A stretch of DNA of 64,000 bases from Pseudomonas sp. UFMG81 (GTDB taxonomy: Bacteria; Pseudomonadota; Gammaproteobacteria; Pseudomonadales; Pseudomonadaceae): assembly GCF_015354575.1 (NCBI RefSeq), contig NZ_JACAFQ010000001.1, positions 148,017-212,016 of the forward strand, read 5' to 3'. Every line of letters begins with the position of its first letter. The stretch's first letter is position 1. This document shows, in pieces, positions 45,027 through 54,165 of this stretch. The position numbers were made by a program, and so were the translations under genes. The notes beneath the pieces are model-generated. The model was not told the DNA's origin. It did not search any database and saw only the letters and a program-made list of their open reading frames with translations.

Positions 45027-47255
45027 TCAAATACGCCGGGCGGCGTAACGCTTGAGCATGCTCGGGACGTCGAGGATCAGCGCGATGCGGCCGTCACCGG
45101 TGATGGTGGCGCCGGACATGCCTGGCGTGCCTTGCAGCATCTTGCCCAGCGGCTTGATCACCACCTCTTCCTGGCCCACCAGCTGGTCGACGACGAAGCC
45201 GATGCGCTGGGTGCCAACCGACAGAATCACCACATGGCCTTCGTGCTGCTCTTCGTGCTCATGGTCCTGGACCAGCCAGCGCTTGAGGTAGAACAGCGGC
45301 AGCGCCTTGTCGCGTACGATCACCACTTCCTGGCCGTCGACCACATTGGTGCGCGACAGGTCGAGGTGGAAGATCTCGTTGACGTTGACCAGCGGGAAGG
45401 CGAAGGCCTGGTTGGCCAGCATCACCATCAGCGTCGGCATGATCGCCAGGGTCAGCGGCACCTTGATGACGATCTTCGAGCCCTGGCCCTTGGCCGAGAA
45501 GATGTTGATCGAGCCGTTGAGCTGCGAAATCTTGGTCTTCACCACGTCCATGCCCACGCCGCGGCCGGACACGTCGGAGATCTCGGTCTTGGTCGAGAAG
45601 CCCGGGGCGAAGATCAGGTTGTAGCAGTCCGACTCGCTCAGGCGATCGGCCGCGTCCTTGTCCATCAGGCCCTTTTCCACGGCCTTGGCACGCAGCACGC
45701 TCGGGTCCATGCCCTTGCCGTCGTCGGAGATCGACAGCAGGATGTGGTCGCCTTCCTGTTCCGCCGACAGCACCACACGGCCGGTACGGGCCTTGCCCGA
45801 GGCCTCGCGTTCGTCGGGCATCTCGACACCGTGGTCGACGGCGTTGCGCACCAAGTGCACCAGCGGGTCGGCCAAGGCCTCGACCAGGTTCTTGTCGAGG
45901 TCGGTCTCTTCACCGACCAGCTCCAGGTTGATCTCTTTCTTGAGCTGGCGGGCCAGGTCGCGAACCAGGCGCGGGAAGCGGCCGAAGACTTTCTTGATCG
46001 GCTGCATGCGGGTCTTCATGACCGCGGTCTGCAGGTCGGCGGTGACCACGTCGAGGTTGGACACGGCCTTGGACATGGCCTCGTCGCCGCTGTTCAGGCC
46101 CAGGCGCACCAGGCGGTTACGCACCAGCACCAGTTCGCCGACCATGTTCATGATCTCGTCCAGGCGCGCGGTGTCGACCCGCACGGTGGTTTCCGCTTCG
46201 CTGGCACCATGCTTTTCGGCGGCAGCGGCAGGAGCCGGGGCGCGGGCAGGGGCTGGCGCGGCAGGCTTGGCCGCTGCTGGCGCGGCTGCCGGTGCCGGCT
46301 TGGCGACCGCCTTGGGCTCGGCCTTGGGCGCGGCTGGCGCGGCTGCTACAGCGGCGGCAGGTGCCTCGGCGACGACCGCGTCGCCGGAGAACTTGCCTTT
46401 GCCATGCAACTGGTCCAGCAGCGCTTCGAATTCGTGTTCGCTGATGTCCTCGCCACCGGCACCAGCCGGTGCGGCACTGGCCGCTGGCGCGGCAGCGCTC
46501 GGTAGCGCGTCGACGGCAAAGGTACCCTTGCCGTGCAACTGGTCGAGCAGCGACTCGAACTCGTCGTCGGTAATCTCGTCGCTGGTCGCCGTAGTGGCGG
46601 CAGGCTCGCTGGCGGTCGCTTCCGCCGAGAACTGGCCTTTGCCATGCAACTGGTCGAGCAGGTTCTCGAACTCGGCATCGGTGATTTCATCGCCACCGCT
46701 GCTGGGGCCTTCGCCCTGCAGCTGCTCGTGGGCCGCAGCTTCGGCCTTGACCGCATCGAGCGAGTCGAGCAGTTGCTCGAATTCGGTGTCGGTGATGTCC
46801 GCTTCGGCGGCGGCTTCGACCACGGGCTCCGGCGCGGCCTGCACTGCGGCGGGCGCTTCGGCGCCACCGGGCTCGGCCAGGCGCGACAGCGCCGCCAGCA
46901 GCTCCGGGGTGGCGGGGGTGACGTCGCTACGCTCGCGCACCTGGCCAAACATGCTGTTGACCGTGTCGAGTGCTTCAAGCACCACGTCCATCAGTTCCGC
47001 GTCGACCCGGCGCTCACCTTTGCGCAGGATGTCGAACACGTTCTCGGCGATATGGCAGCACTCCACCAGCTCATTGAGCTGAAGGAAGCCGGCGCCCCCT
47101 TTAACAGTGTGGAAACCGCGGAAAATCGCATTGAGCAGGTCCGCGTCATCAGGCCGGCTTTCCAGCTCGACCAATTGCTCGGACAACAACTCGAGGATTT
47201 CGCCGGCTTCTACCAGGAAATCCTGGAGGATTTCTTCATCGGCGCCGAAGCTCAT
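45027..47255 (-). CDS. cheA: Chemotaxis sensor histidine kinase CheA with four repeated LDxLHGKG-type motifs
   Basis: A 742-residue kinase. The HPt domain carries the phosphorylated His49 (FHTVKGGAGF). Residues about 150-290 hold four copies of a motif of the form ITDxEFExLLDQLHGKGxF, separated by Ala-rich spacers; the first copy is degenerate (LLDSLDAVK). An Ala/Pro linker follows, then dimerisation, the ATPase domain (HLVRNAVDHG, DDGKGMD), and a CheW-like regulatory domain at the C-terminus. The motifs correspond in place to the LID region that binds ParP in Vibrio CheA. It transfers phosphate to CheY and CheB. Confidence 0.95.
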   Translation of the reverse strand: MSFGADEEILQDFLVEAGEILELLSEQLVELESRPDDADLLNAIFRGFHTVKGGAGFLQLNELVECCHIAENVFDILRKGERRVDAELMDVVLEALDTVNSMFGQVRERSDVTPATPELLAALSRLAEPGGAEAPAAVQAAPEPVVEAAAEADITDTEFEQLLDSLDAVKAEAAAHEQLQGEGPSSGGDEITDAEFENLLDQLHGKGQFSAEATASEPAATTATSDEITDDEFESLLDQLHGKGTFAVDALPSAAAPAASAAPAGAGGEDISEHEFEALLDQLHGKGKFSGDAVVAEAPAAAVAAAPAAPKAEPKAVAKPAPAAAPAAAKPAAPAPARAPAPAAAAEKHGASEAETTVRVDTARLDEIMNMVGELVLVRNRLVRLGLNSGDEAMSKAVSNLDVVTADLQTAVMKTRMQPIKKVFGRFPRLVRDLARQLKKEINLELVGEETDLDKNLVEALADPLVHLVRNAVDHGVEMPDEREASGKARTGRVVLSAEQEGDHILLSISDDGKGMDPSVLRAKAVEKGLMDKDAADRLSESDCYNLIFAPGFSTKTEISDVSGRGVGMDVVKTKISQLNGSINIFSAKGQGSKIVIKVPLTLAIMPTLMVMLANQAFAFPLVNVNEIFHLDLSRTNVVDGQEVVIVRDKALPLFYLKRWLVQDHEHEEQHEGHVVILSVGTQRIGFVVDQLVGQEEVVIKPLGKMLQGTPGMSGATITGDGRIALILDVPSMLKRYAARRI

Positions 47256-47267
47256 TAAACGTGCTCC

Positions 47268-48056
47268 TTAAAAACCCAGGCTGGACAGCAGATCGTCGAC
47301 ATCGTCCTGACCGGACACGACGTCTTCACGCTTATCGGCATGAATCTGCGGACCTTCACCCCGAGTCGGATGTTTTTCTTCATCTTTTTCAGCACGCAGC
47401 TGCTGGTGGTCATGTTCGATCCCGGCAAAGCGGTCGACCTGGCTTGCCATCAGCACGAGCTTGAGCAGATTGCTTTCTACTTCGGTGACCAGCGCGGTTA
47501 CCCGCTTGATCACCTGGCCGGTCAGGTCTTGATAGTCCTGAGCCAGCAGAATGTCGTTGAGGTGGCCGGCGACCTTGCGGTTGCCCTCGGCGCTGTGCGT
47601 CAGGAAACTGTCGACGCGCTTGACCAGCTCGCGGAATTCCGGCGCCGCCACTTCGCGGCGCATGAAGCGCTGCCAGTCGCCCGACAGGCTCTGGGCCTCG
47701 GCGGCTAGATCGTTGAGCACCGGGGTGCTCTCCTCCACCAGGTCCATGGTGCGGTTGGCGGCGCCTTCGGTCAGGCGCACCACGTAGGAGAGACGCTCGG
47801 TGGCATCGGTGATCTGCGAGACTTCCTCGGCCTGCGGCATGGCCGGGTCGATCTGGAAGCTGACGATTGCGCTGTGCAGTTCACGGGTGAGCTTGCCGAC
47901 TTCCTGATACAGGCCACGGTCGCGGGTCTGGTTGAGCTGATGAATCAGCTGCACCGCTTCACCGAACCGGCCGCGCTCGAGGCTCTCGACCAGTTCCTGG
48001 GCATGTTTTTTCAGGGTTGATTCGAACTCACCCAGAGAGTTGTTGGTTGACTCCAT
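47268..48056 (-). CDS. cheZ: CheY-phosphate phosphatase CheZ
   Basis: A 262-residue, mostly helical protein. The active-site region ILLAQDYQDLTGQVIKRV near residue 150 holds the catalytic Gln, and the C-terminal peptide DDVDDLLSSLGF is the CheY-binding tail. It is placed directly between cheY and cheA and is coupled by short gaps (18 and 12 bases). Confidence 0.95.
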   Translation of the reverse strand: MESTNNSLGEFESTLKKHAQELVESLERGRFGEAVQLIHQLNQTRDRGLYQEVGKLTRELHSAIVSFQIDPAMPQAEEVSQITDATERLSYVVRLTEGAANRTMDLVEESTPVLNDLAAEAQSLSGDWQRFMRREVAAPEFRELVKRVDSFLTHSAEGNRKVAGHLNDILLAQDYQDLTGQVIKRVTALVTEVESNLLKLVLMASQVDRFAGIEHDHQQLRAEKDEEKHPTRGEGPQIHADKREDVVSGQDDVDDLLSSLGF

Positions 48057-48074
48057 GGCGCCCCCTGACGTGAC

Positions 48075-48461
48075 TCAGCCGTTGACGCGTTCGAAGATCT
48101 TCTCGATCTTTTCTTTGAGCACCTGGGCGGTGAATGGCTTGACCACATAGCCGTTGACCCCGGCCTGGGCCGCTTCGATGATCTGGTCACGCTTGGCTTC
48201 GGCAGTCACCATCAGCACCGGCATGCCCTTGAGGCGATCGTGCGCACGCACCTTGCGCAGCAGGTCGATACCCGACATGCCAGGCATGTTCCAGTCGGTC
48301 ACCAGGAAGTCGTAGTGGCCGTTCTCCAGCATCGGCAGCGCCGTGGTGCCATCGTCGGCTTCTTCGGTATTGGTGAAGCCCAGATCACGCAACAGGTTCT
48401 TGATGATCCGCCGCATCGTCGAAAAGTCGTCAACGATGAGGATTTTCATGTCTTTGTTCAA
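48075..48461 (-). CDS. cheY: Chemotaxis response regulator CheY
   Basis: A single-domain receiver. The phospho-acceptor is the Asp in FLVTDWNMP (Asp56 from the TTG start, Asp52 from the ATG), with the acidic pair VDD near the N-terminus, Thr in MVTAEAK, and Lys in VVKPF. Two starts are possible: TTG 48461, with GGAGG five bases upstream, gives 128 residues; ATG 48449 gives the usual 124 residues but has a 17-base spacing to the same GGAGG. The TTG start is preferred on spacing. It is the first gene of the cheYZAB-motCD-parCP-cheW operon and controls motor rotation. Confidence 0.95.
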   Translation of the reverse strand: MNKDMKILIVDDFSTMRRIIKNLLRDLGFTNTEEADDGTTALPMLENGHYDFLVTDWNMPGMSGIDLLRKVRAHDRLKGMPVLMVTAEAKRDQIIEAAQAGVNGYVVKPFTAQVLKEKIEKIFERVNG

Positions 48462-48484
48462 TTAGACCTCCAAGCAGTCTTAAA

Positions 48485-48504
48485 CGCGCTCGGCGCCGAG
48501 CGCG
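48485..48504. other. Perfect 20-base GC-rich palindrome between fliA and cheY
   Basis: The 20 bases, with half-site CGCGCTCGGC, read the same on both strands. On the coding strand the palindrome is followed by GTTTAA. It lies 23 bases before the cheY start. It may be an attenuating hairpin between the fliA and cheY transcripts, or a binding site. Confidence 0.5.
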
Positions 48505-48552
48505 CAGTCAATCAATTCGGCACCACAAAAAACGACTGCAACGGACCCGCAC

Positions 48553-49293
48553 TCAACGTGCCCGCCATTCCCCCAGGCGGCTGCGCAGACGCGCCGCGCA
48601 CTGGCTGTGCAACTGGCTGACACGCGATTCGCTGACCCCCAGTACCTCACCAATTTCCTTGAGGTTCAGCTCTTCGTCGTAGTACAGCGCCAGGACCAGG
48701 CGCTCGCGCTCCGGCAGGTTAGCGATCGCTTCGGTCAAGGCGCTCTGGAAGCGCTCGTCTTCCAGGTCGCGCGATGGCTCCAACTGGCCGCTCGCTCCAT
48801 CCTCGTGCAAGCCCTCGTGTTCGCCGTCCTGCAGCAGGTCGTCGAAACTGAACAGGCGGCTGCCCAAGGTATCGTTCAAAATCCCGTAGTAATCATCGAG
48901 ACTCAATTGGAGTTCGGCAGCAACCTCGTGATCTTTAGCGTCGCGACCGGTTCTTGCTTCAACCGAGCGAATCGCGTCACTGACCATGCGCGTGTTGCGA
49001 TGCACCGAACGCGGCGCCCAGTCCCCCTTGCGCACCTCGTCGAGCATGGCGCCACGAATGCGGATACCGGCGTAGGTTTCGAAACTGGCGCCCTTGCTGG
49101 CGTCGTACTTGTTGGCGACTTCCAGCAGGCCGATCATGCCGGCCTGGATCAGGTCTTCGACCTGCACATTGGCCGGCAGGCGCGCCAGCAGGTGGTAAGC
49201 GATGCGCTTGACCAACGGCGCGTAGCGTTCCACAAGCTCGTACTGGGCATCCTTGGATGCCTTGCTGTACATCTTGAAACCGCTCGCGTTCAT
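48553..49293 (-). CDS. fliA: Flagellar sigma factor FliA (sigma-28)
   Basis: A 246-residue sigma-70-family protein of the usual length. Region 2 is visible as VEDLIQAGMIGLLEVANKYD and FETYAGIRIRGAMLDEVRKGDWAPRS. Region 4 is visible as LPERERLVLALYYDEELNLKEIGEVLGVSESRVSQL (helix-turn-helix). It directs late flagellar and many chemotaxis genes. The start MNASGFKMY overlaps the fleN stop by four bases. The open frame continues upstream through fleN but is not coding there. Confidence 0.96.
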   Translation of the reverse strand: MNASGFKMYSKASKDAQYELVERYAPLVKRIAYHLLARLPANVQVEDLIQAGMIGLLEVANKYDASKGASFETYAGIRIRGAMLDEVRKGDWAPRSVHRNTRMVSDAIRSVEARTGRDAKDHEVAAELQLSLDDYYGILNDTLGSRLFSFDDLLQDGEHEGLHEDGASGQLEPSRDLEDERFQSALTEAIANLPERERLVLALYYDEELNLKEIGEVLGVSESRVSQLHSQCAARLRSRLGEWRAR

Positions 49294-50123
49294 AGCACCG
49301 GCCCCGCGCTGGTGGGCTGCACCAGGCGCTCGACGAAGAATTCCAGGTGACCGCGTGGGTTGGCAGGCAGCGGCCAGCTGTCGACCTTCTGCGCGATGGC
49401 CTTGAAGGCCAGCGCGCACTTGGATCGTGGGAAGGCCTCGTAGACCGCCCGCTGCTTCTGCACCGCCTTGCGCACGCATTCGTCGTACGGCACGGCACCG
49501 ACGTATTGTAGGGCGACGTCGAGGAAGCGATCCGTGACCTTGGTCAACTTGGCAAACAGGTTGCGCCCTTCCTGCGGGCTCTGCGCCATGTTGGCCAGCA
49601 CGCGGAAACGGTTCATCCCGTAGTCGCGGTTGAGCAGCTTGATCAGGGCATAGGCGTCGGTGATCGAGGTGGGCTCGTCGCACACCACCAGCAACACTTC
49701 CTGCGCCGCGCGGACAAAACTGACTACCGAGTCACCAATGCCCGCAGCGGTGTCGATCACCAGCACATCGAGGTTGTCGCCAATCTCGCTGAACGCCTGG
49801 ATCAGGCCGGCGTGCTGGGCAGGTGCCAGGTGCACCATGCTTTGCGTGCCCGAGGCGGCCGGCACGATGCGCACACCGCCAGGGCCCTGCAGCAGCACGT
49901 CGCGCAGCTCGCAGCGGCCTTCGATGACGTCGGCCAGGGTGCGCTTGGGCGTCAGGCCCAGCAGGACGTCGACATTGGCCAGGCCCAGATCGGCGTCCAG
50001 CAGCATGACCCTGCGACCGAGTTCGGCCAGCGCCAGGGACAGGTTCACTGAAACGTTAGTCTTGCCGACGCCACCTTTGCCACCGGTCACGGCGATCACC
50101 TGTACGGGATGCATGCTACCCAT
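49290..50123 (-). CDS. fleN: Flagellar number regulator FleN (FlhG), MinD-like ATPase
   Basis: A 277-residue ParA/MinD-family ATPase with the deviant Walker A TGGKGGVGKT near residue 13, MLLDADLGLANVDVLLG (activating-helix region) and LVIDTAAGIGD (Walker B). In pseudomonads FleN restrains FleQ and limits the flagellum number at the pole. A 114-base gap separates it from flhF upstream, and no hairpin stands out there. Confidence 0.95.
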   Translation of the reverse strand: MGSMHPVQVIAVTGGKGGVGKTNVSVNLSLALAELGRRVMLLDADLGLANVDVLLGLTPKRTLADVIEGRCELRDVLLQGPGGVRIVPAASGTQSMVHLAPAQHAGLIQAFSEIGDNLDVLVIDTAAGIGDSVVSFVRAAQEVLLVVCDEPTSITDAYALIKLLNRDYGMNRFRVLANMAQSPQEGRNLFAKLTKVTDRFLDVALQYVGAVPYDECVRKAVQKQRAVYEAFPRSKCALAFKAIAQKVDSWPLPANPRGHLEFFVERLVQPTSAGPVL

Positions 50124-50237
50124 GTCTGTTCTTTACCTTGTCTCGCTTGGACCCAGGCCACATGAGGGGCTGAACGCTCAAGGCCACGGACAGGCCGGGC
50201 AACCCCATGATGTAGGTACGTTGCACAGTATTCACCT

Positions 50238-51548
50238 TCAACCCGCACGCTTGCCGGGGTTGTGGTAGAGATCAGCGAACATGTCGGCCATGGCCTCCTC
50301 GCTGGGCTCGTCCTGCATCTGTACGCTCACCGCGCGGCTCACCAGCTGGTGCTTGCGCGGCAATTGCAGGTCATCCGGGATACGCGGCCCGTCGGTGAGG
50401 TAGGCAATCGGCAACTCGTGACCGATGGCCAGGCTCAGCACCTCACCGAGGCAGGCTGTTTCATCGAGCTTGGTCAGGATGCAACCGGCCAGGCCACAGC
50501 GCTTGTAGCTGTGGTAGGCGGCGGTGAGCACCTGCTTCTGGCTGGTGGTGGCCAGTACCAGATAGTTCTTCGAGGCGATGCCACGCCCGGCCAGCGTCTC
50601 CAGCTGCATGCGCAGGGCCGGGTCGCTGGCCTGCAGGCCGGCGGTGTCGATCAGCACCACGCGCTTGCGCAGCAGCGGCTCGAGCGCCTGGGCCAGGGAC
50701 TCGCCCGGATCGACGTAGGTTACCGGTACATTGAGAATGCGCCCCAGGGTCTTCAGCTGCTCCTGAGCACCGATGCGGAAGCTGTCCATGCTCACCAGCG
50801 CGATATTGCTCGCGCCGTACTTGAGCACATAGCGTGCGGCCAGTTTCGCTAGCGTGGTGGTCTTGCCCATGCCGGCCGGGCCGACCATGGCGATCACCCC
50901 GCCCTCCTCGATCGGCTCGATCTCCGGGACGTCGATCATCCGCGCCAGGTGCGCCAGGACCATGCGCCAGGCGTGGCGCGGCTCTTCGATTTCGGCGGTC
51001 AGTTCCAGCAGCTCGCGCGCCAGCCCACCCGACAAGCCCAGGCGCTGCAAGCGGCGCCAGAGGTTGGCCTGTTGCGGCTTGCTACCCTGCAGTTGGCTCC
51101 AGGCCAGCGAGCCGAGCTGCACTTCAAGCAGCTCGCGCAGGCCGGTCAGCTCAAAGCGCATGGCATCGAACAGGCGCGGGTCGACCGGCGCAGGAGCCGG
51201 CTTGATTGCCGGCACGGGCTCTTCGACGTGCGGCTCGACCAGGGGTTCGGAGGCGGTCAGCGACTGCCCGGCGAACAGCTGGCGGTTACCCTCGCCCACT
51301 TCGCTGCGGCTGCTGATCTCGGCCTGGGCGGTGACGATGCGCGACTGGGTCTTGCGCAACTCGTCTTCCAGCTCGACATTGGGCACGCGCGGGGCCAGGG
51401 CGGACAGCTTGTAGTCCAGCGCGGCCGTCAGTTCGACACCGCCAGCGATGCGCCGGTTGCCGATGATGGCGGCATCGGAGCCGAGCTCATCACGAACCAG
51501 CTTCATGGCCTGACGCATATCGGCGGCGAAAAAACGCTTAACTTGCAT
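50238..51548 (-). CDS. flhF: Signal-recognition-particle-like GTPase FlhF
   Basis: A 436-residue SRP-GTPase. The basic N-terminus (MQVKRFFAADMRQAMKLV) is followed by a disordered region, the N domain, and the G domain with P-loop GPAGMGKTTT near residue 222, VLIDTAG, and TKLDE. It places the flagellum at the pole together with FleN. It starts 11 bases after flhA. Confidence 0.95.
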   Translation of the reverse strand: MQVKRFFAADMRQAMKLVRDELGSDAAIIGNRRIAGGVELTAALDYKLSALAPRVPNVELEDELRKTQSRIVTAQAEISSRSEVGEGNRQLFAGQSLTASEPLVEPHVEEPVPAIKPAPAPVDPRLFDAMRFELTGLRELLEVQLGSLAWSQLQGSKPQQANLWRRLQRLGLSGGLARELLELTAEIEEPRHAWRMVLAHLARMIDVPEIEPIEEGGVIAMVGPAGMGKTTTLAKLAARYVLKYGASNIALVSMDSFRIGAQEQLKTLGRILNVPVTYVDPGESLAQALEPLLRKRVVLIDTAGLQASDPALRMQLETLAGRGIASKNYLVLATTSQKQVLTAAYHSYKRCGLAGCILTKLDETACLGEVLSLAIGHELPIAYLTDGPRIPDDLQLPRKHQLVSRAVSVQMQDEPSEEAMADMFADLYHNPGKRAG

Positions 51549-51559
51549 AACCCACTACC

Positions 51560-53689
51560 TCAGCCGTTGGGGCCCACGGTGGCAACGATGGTGACTTGCT
51601 TGTTGTCAGGTATTTCCTGATACGCCAAAACATGCAAATTCGGTACAGCCAGGCGACCGAAGCGCGACAGCATGGCGCGGATCGGGCCGGCAACCAGGAG
51701 GATGGCCGGCTGGCCCTGCATTTCCTGACGCTGGGCCGCCTCGATCAGCGAGCGCTGAAGCTTTTCGGCCATGCTAGGTTCAAGAAGAACACCATCTTCC
51801 TGACCCTGCCCGGCCCTTTGCAGACTATTTAGCAAGATTTGTTCCAACCTTGGCTCCAGGGTGATCACAGGCAGCTCGGACTCAACGCCGACAATGCTTT
51901 GCACGATTGCGCGAGACAATCCGACGCGCACCGCCGCCACCAGCGCGGCGGTATCTTGACTCTTCACCGCATTGTTGGCGATGGCTTCGGCAATGCTGCG
52001 GATGTCGCGTACCGGCACCTGCTCGGACAGCAACGCCTGCAACACCTTGAGCAACCCCGACAAGGAAATGACACCCGGCACCAGCTCTTCGGCCAGCTTC
52101 GGCGACGCCTTGGCCAGCACTTGCAGCAGTTGCTGGACCTCTTCGTGACCGATCAGCTCATGGCAGTGTTTCTGCAGGATCTGGTTGAGGTGGGTGGCCA
52201 CCACGGTGCTGGCGTCGACCACGGTATAGCCCAGCGATTGCGCCTGGGCGCGCTGGGCGACATCGACCCACACCGCCTCCAAACCGAACGCCGGGTCGCG
52301 CGCGGCGATGCCGTTGAGGGTGCCGAACACCTGGCCCGGGTTGATCGCAAGCTCGCGGTCCGGGTAGATCTCGGCCTCCGCCAGGATCACCCCCATCAGC
52401 GTCAGGCGATAGGCACTGGGCTGCAGGTCGAGGTTGTCGCGAATGTGCACGGTGGGCATGAGGAAGCCCAGGTCCTGCGAGAGCTTCTTGCGCACACCCT
52501 TGATTCGCGCCAGCAACTGGCCGCCCTGGTTGCGGTCGACCAGCGGGATCAGGCGGTAACCGACTTCCAGGCCGATCATGTCGATCGGGGTCACGTCGTC
52601 CCAGCCCAGCTCCTTGGTGTCCAGCGCGCGCTGCGGCGAGGGCAGCAGGTCCTGCTGGCGCTGCGCCTCGGCCAGCGCCTCGACCTTGGCTTTCTGTTGC
52701 TTCTTCCACAACAGCCAGGCACCGCCGGCGGCCAGGCCGCCCAGGCTGAGGAAGGCCATGTGCGGCATGCCCGGCACCAGGCCCATGACGATCATCAGGC
52801 CGGCGGACACCGCCAGGGCCTTGGGCGAATCGAACATCTGCCGGTTGATCAGCTTACCCATGTCCTCGGAGCCCGAGGCACGGGTGACCATGATCGCCGC
52901 GGCGGTGGACAGCAACAGTGATGGCAATTGCGCCACCAAACCGTCACCGATGGTCAGCAGGGCGTACACCTTGCCGGCATCGCCGAAGGTCATGCCGTGC
53001 TGCAGCATGCCGATGAGCATGCCACCGATGAGGTTGATGAACAGGATCAGCAGGCCGGCGATGGCGTCGCCACGGACGAACTTGCTGGCACCGTCCATCG
53101 AGCCGTAGAACTCGGCCTCCTGCGCCACCTCGGCGCGGCGCGCCTTGGCCTGGGCCTGGTCGATCAGGCCGGCGTTGAGGTCGGCGTCGATGGCCATCTG
53201 CTTGCCAGGCATGGCGTCGAGGGTGAAGCGGGCGCTCACCTCGGAGATGCGCCCGGCACCTTTGGTCACCACCACGAAGTTGATGATCATGAGGATGGCG
53301 AACACCACCGCACCGACGACATAGTTGCCACCGATCACCACTTCACCAAACGCCTGGATCACCTTGCCCGCCGCGCCATGGCCCTCCTGGCCGTGGAGCA
53401 TGACCACCCGCGTCGAGGCGACGTTCAGCGCCAGGCGCAGCAGCGTGGCCACCAGCAGGATGGTCGGGAAGGCGGCGAAGTCCAGCGGACGCAGGGCGTA
53501 CACGCAGACCAGCAGGACCACGATCGACAACGCGATGTTGAAGGTGAAGAACACGTCGAGCAGGAACGGCGGGATCGGCAACATCATCATTGCCAACATC
53601 ACCAGCAGCAACAGCGGCACGCCGAGGTTGCCCCGGCCGAGTCCGGCCAGGTTGTTACGGGCGTTGCTGATTAACTGAGTGCGATCCAC
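51560..53689 (-). CDS. flhA: Flagellar type III export gate protein FlhA
   Basis: A 709-residue protein. Eight transmembrane helices occupy residues about 20-330, with the family signature near residue 150 (FVVTKGAGRISEVSARF) and the FHIPEP-loop region. The large cytoplasmic domain docks export chaperones. The start is set at GTG 53689 (VDRTQLISNARNN) because AGAGGA is six bases upstream and the family begins MDRTQL; the frame stays open to 53959 through a repeat. First gene of the flhA-flhF-fleN-fliA operon, driven by a probable sigma-54 promoter at 53745-53761. Confidence 0.95.
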   Translation of the reverse strand: MDRTQLISNARNNLAGLGRGNLGVPLLLLVMLAMMMLPIPPFLLDVFFTFNIALSIVVLLVCVYALRPLDFAAFPTILLVATLLRLALNVASTRVVMLHGQEGHGAAGKVIQAFGEVVIGGNYVVGAVVFAILMIINFVVVTKGAGRISEVSARFTLDAMPGKQMAIDADLNAGLIDQAQAKARRAEVAQEAEFYGSMDGASKFVRGDAIAGLLILFINLIGGMLIGMLQHGMTFGDAGKVYALLTIGDGLVAQLPSLLLSTAAAIMVTRASGSEDMGKLINRQMFDSPKALAVSAGLMIVMGLVPGMPHMAFLSLGGLAAGGAWLLWKKQQKAKVEALAEAQRQQDLLPSPQRALDTKELGWDDVTPIDMIGLEVGYRLIPLVDRNQGGQLLARIKGVRKKLSQDLGFLMPTVHIRDNLDLQPSAYRLTLMGVILAEAEIYPDRELAINPGQVFGTLNGIAARDPAFGLEAVWVDVAQRAQAQSLGYTVVDASTVVATHLNQILQKHCHELIGHEEVQQLLQVLAKASPKLAEELVPGVISLSGLLKVLQALLSEQVPVRDIRSIAEAIANNAVKSQDTAALVAAVRVGLSRAIVQSIVGVESELPVITLEPRLEQILLNSLQRAGQGQEDGVLLEPSMAEKLQRSLIEAAQRQEMQGQPAILLVAGPIRAMLSRFGRLAVPNLHVLAYQEIPDNKQVTIVATVGPNG

Positions 53690-53744
53690 CGCGAGTCCTC
53701 TTGAAGCAAAACTTTGACGCCTGAGTGGCGCCTGGCGCTGCCTC

Positions 53745-53761
53745 TGCAAGAAGCTTTCCAA
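53745..53761 (-). promoter_or_regulatory. Sigma-54 promoter of the flhA operon
   Basis: On the minus strand the site reads TTGGAAAGCTTCTTGCA: GG and GC separated by exactly ten bases, with the full TTGG and TTGCA ends of the consensus. The GTG start of flhA is about 45 bases downstream of the expected start point. In pseudomonads class II flagellar operons are driven by sigma-54 and FleQ, so this is the expected type. Confidence 0.7.
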
Positions 53762-53799
53762 CTTTGCGGGAAGTTGGGGAATCGGTGTTTGCGTGTGCA

Positions 53800-54165
53800 T
53801 GGGTGGGTATTGCGGTGAGGCTGACAGGTGCTTGCAGATGTGCTTGCAGCGCCCTTGAGATCGAGCGCCGCCCGCGCGGCGCATCGCTGGCAAGCCAGCT
53901 CCCACATCTGTTTCGGGCCAATGATGCCTGTGAGGTCTCCACTGTCCGCCTTGGTGCATGCCTCAAGTCTAGTGGGGCGGCATCAGCGCCAACGCTGAAA
54001 CCGCGTCGTACAAACAGGGCGGACAGTGGAGATGGACCAGGAGTAACTGGCCCGAAACAAATGTGGGAGCTGGCTTGCCAGCGATGCGCCGCGCGGGCGG
54101 CGCTCGATCTCAAGGGCGCCATAAACCTTTCGGCAAGCACCCGCCAGCCTCACCGCAAAACCCAC
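53800..54165. repeat. Long inverted composite repeat between flhA and moxR
   Basis: The left arm (about 53800-53970) and the right arm (about 54005-54165) are inverted copies. Each arm has four blocks in order from the centre outward: a GGCGGACAGTGGAGA core, an AACTGGCCCGAAACA-type box with a REP (GGGAGCTGGCTTGCCAGCGA), a GCGCCGCGCGGGCGGCGC stem with CTCGATCTCAAG, and a GGTGCTTGC/GTGAGGCTG tail. The REP-plus-stem part is identical in both arms over about 58 bases. It fills most of the 601-base gene-free region 53690-54290; the remainder holds the flhA promoter and the moxR leader. Confidence 0.8.

Noticed and set aside
43878..46505. 875-codon open frame on the plus strand opposite cheB and cheA
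   Set aside because: It is antisense to two well-recognised genes, is His/Gln/Arg-rich as expected for a high-GC shadow frame, and shows no domain or ribosome-binding site.
49294..49683. N-terminal extension of the fliA frame
   Set aside because: It lies inside fleN; fliA starts at MNASGF with an ATGA overlap.
53690..53959. N-terminal extension of the flhA frame
   Set aside because: It covers the sigma-54 promoter and a repeat element, and FlhA family members start at the VDRTQL position.
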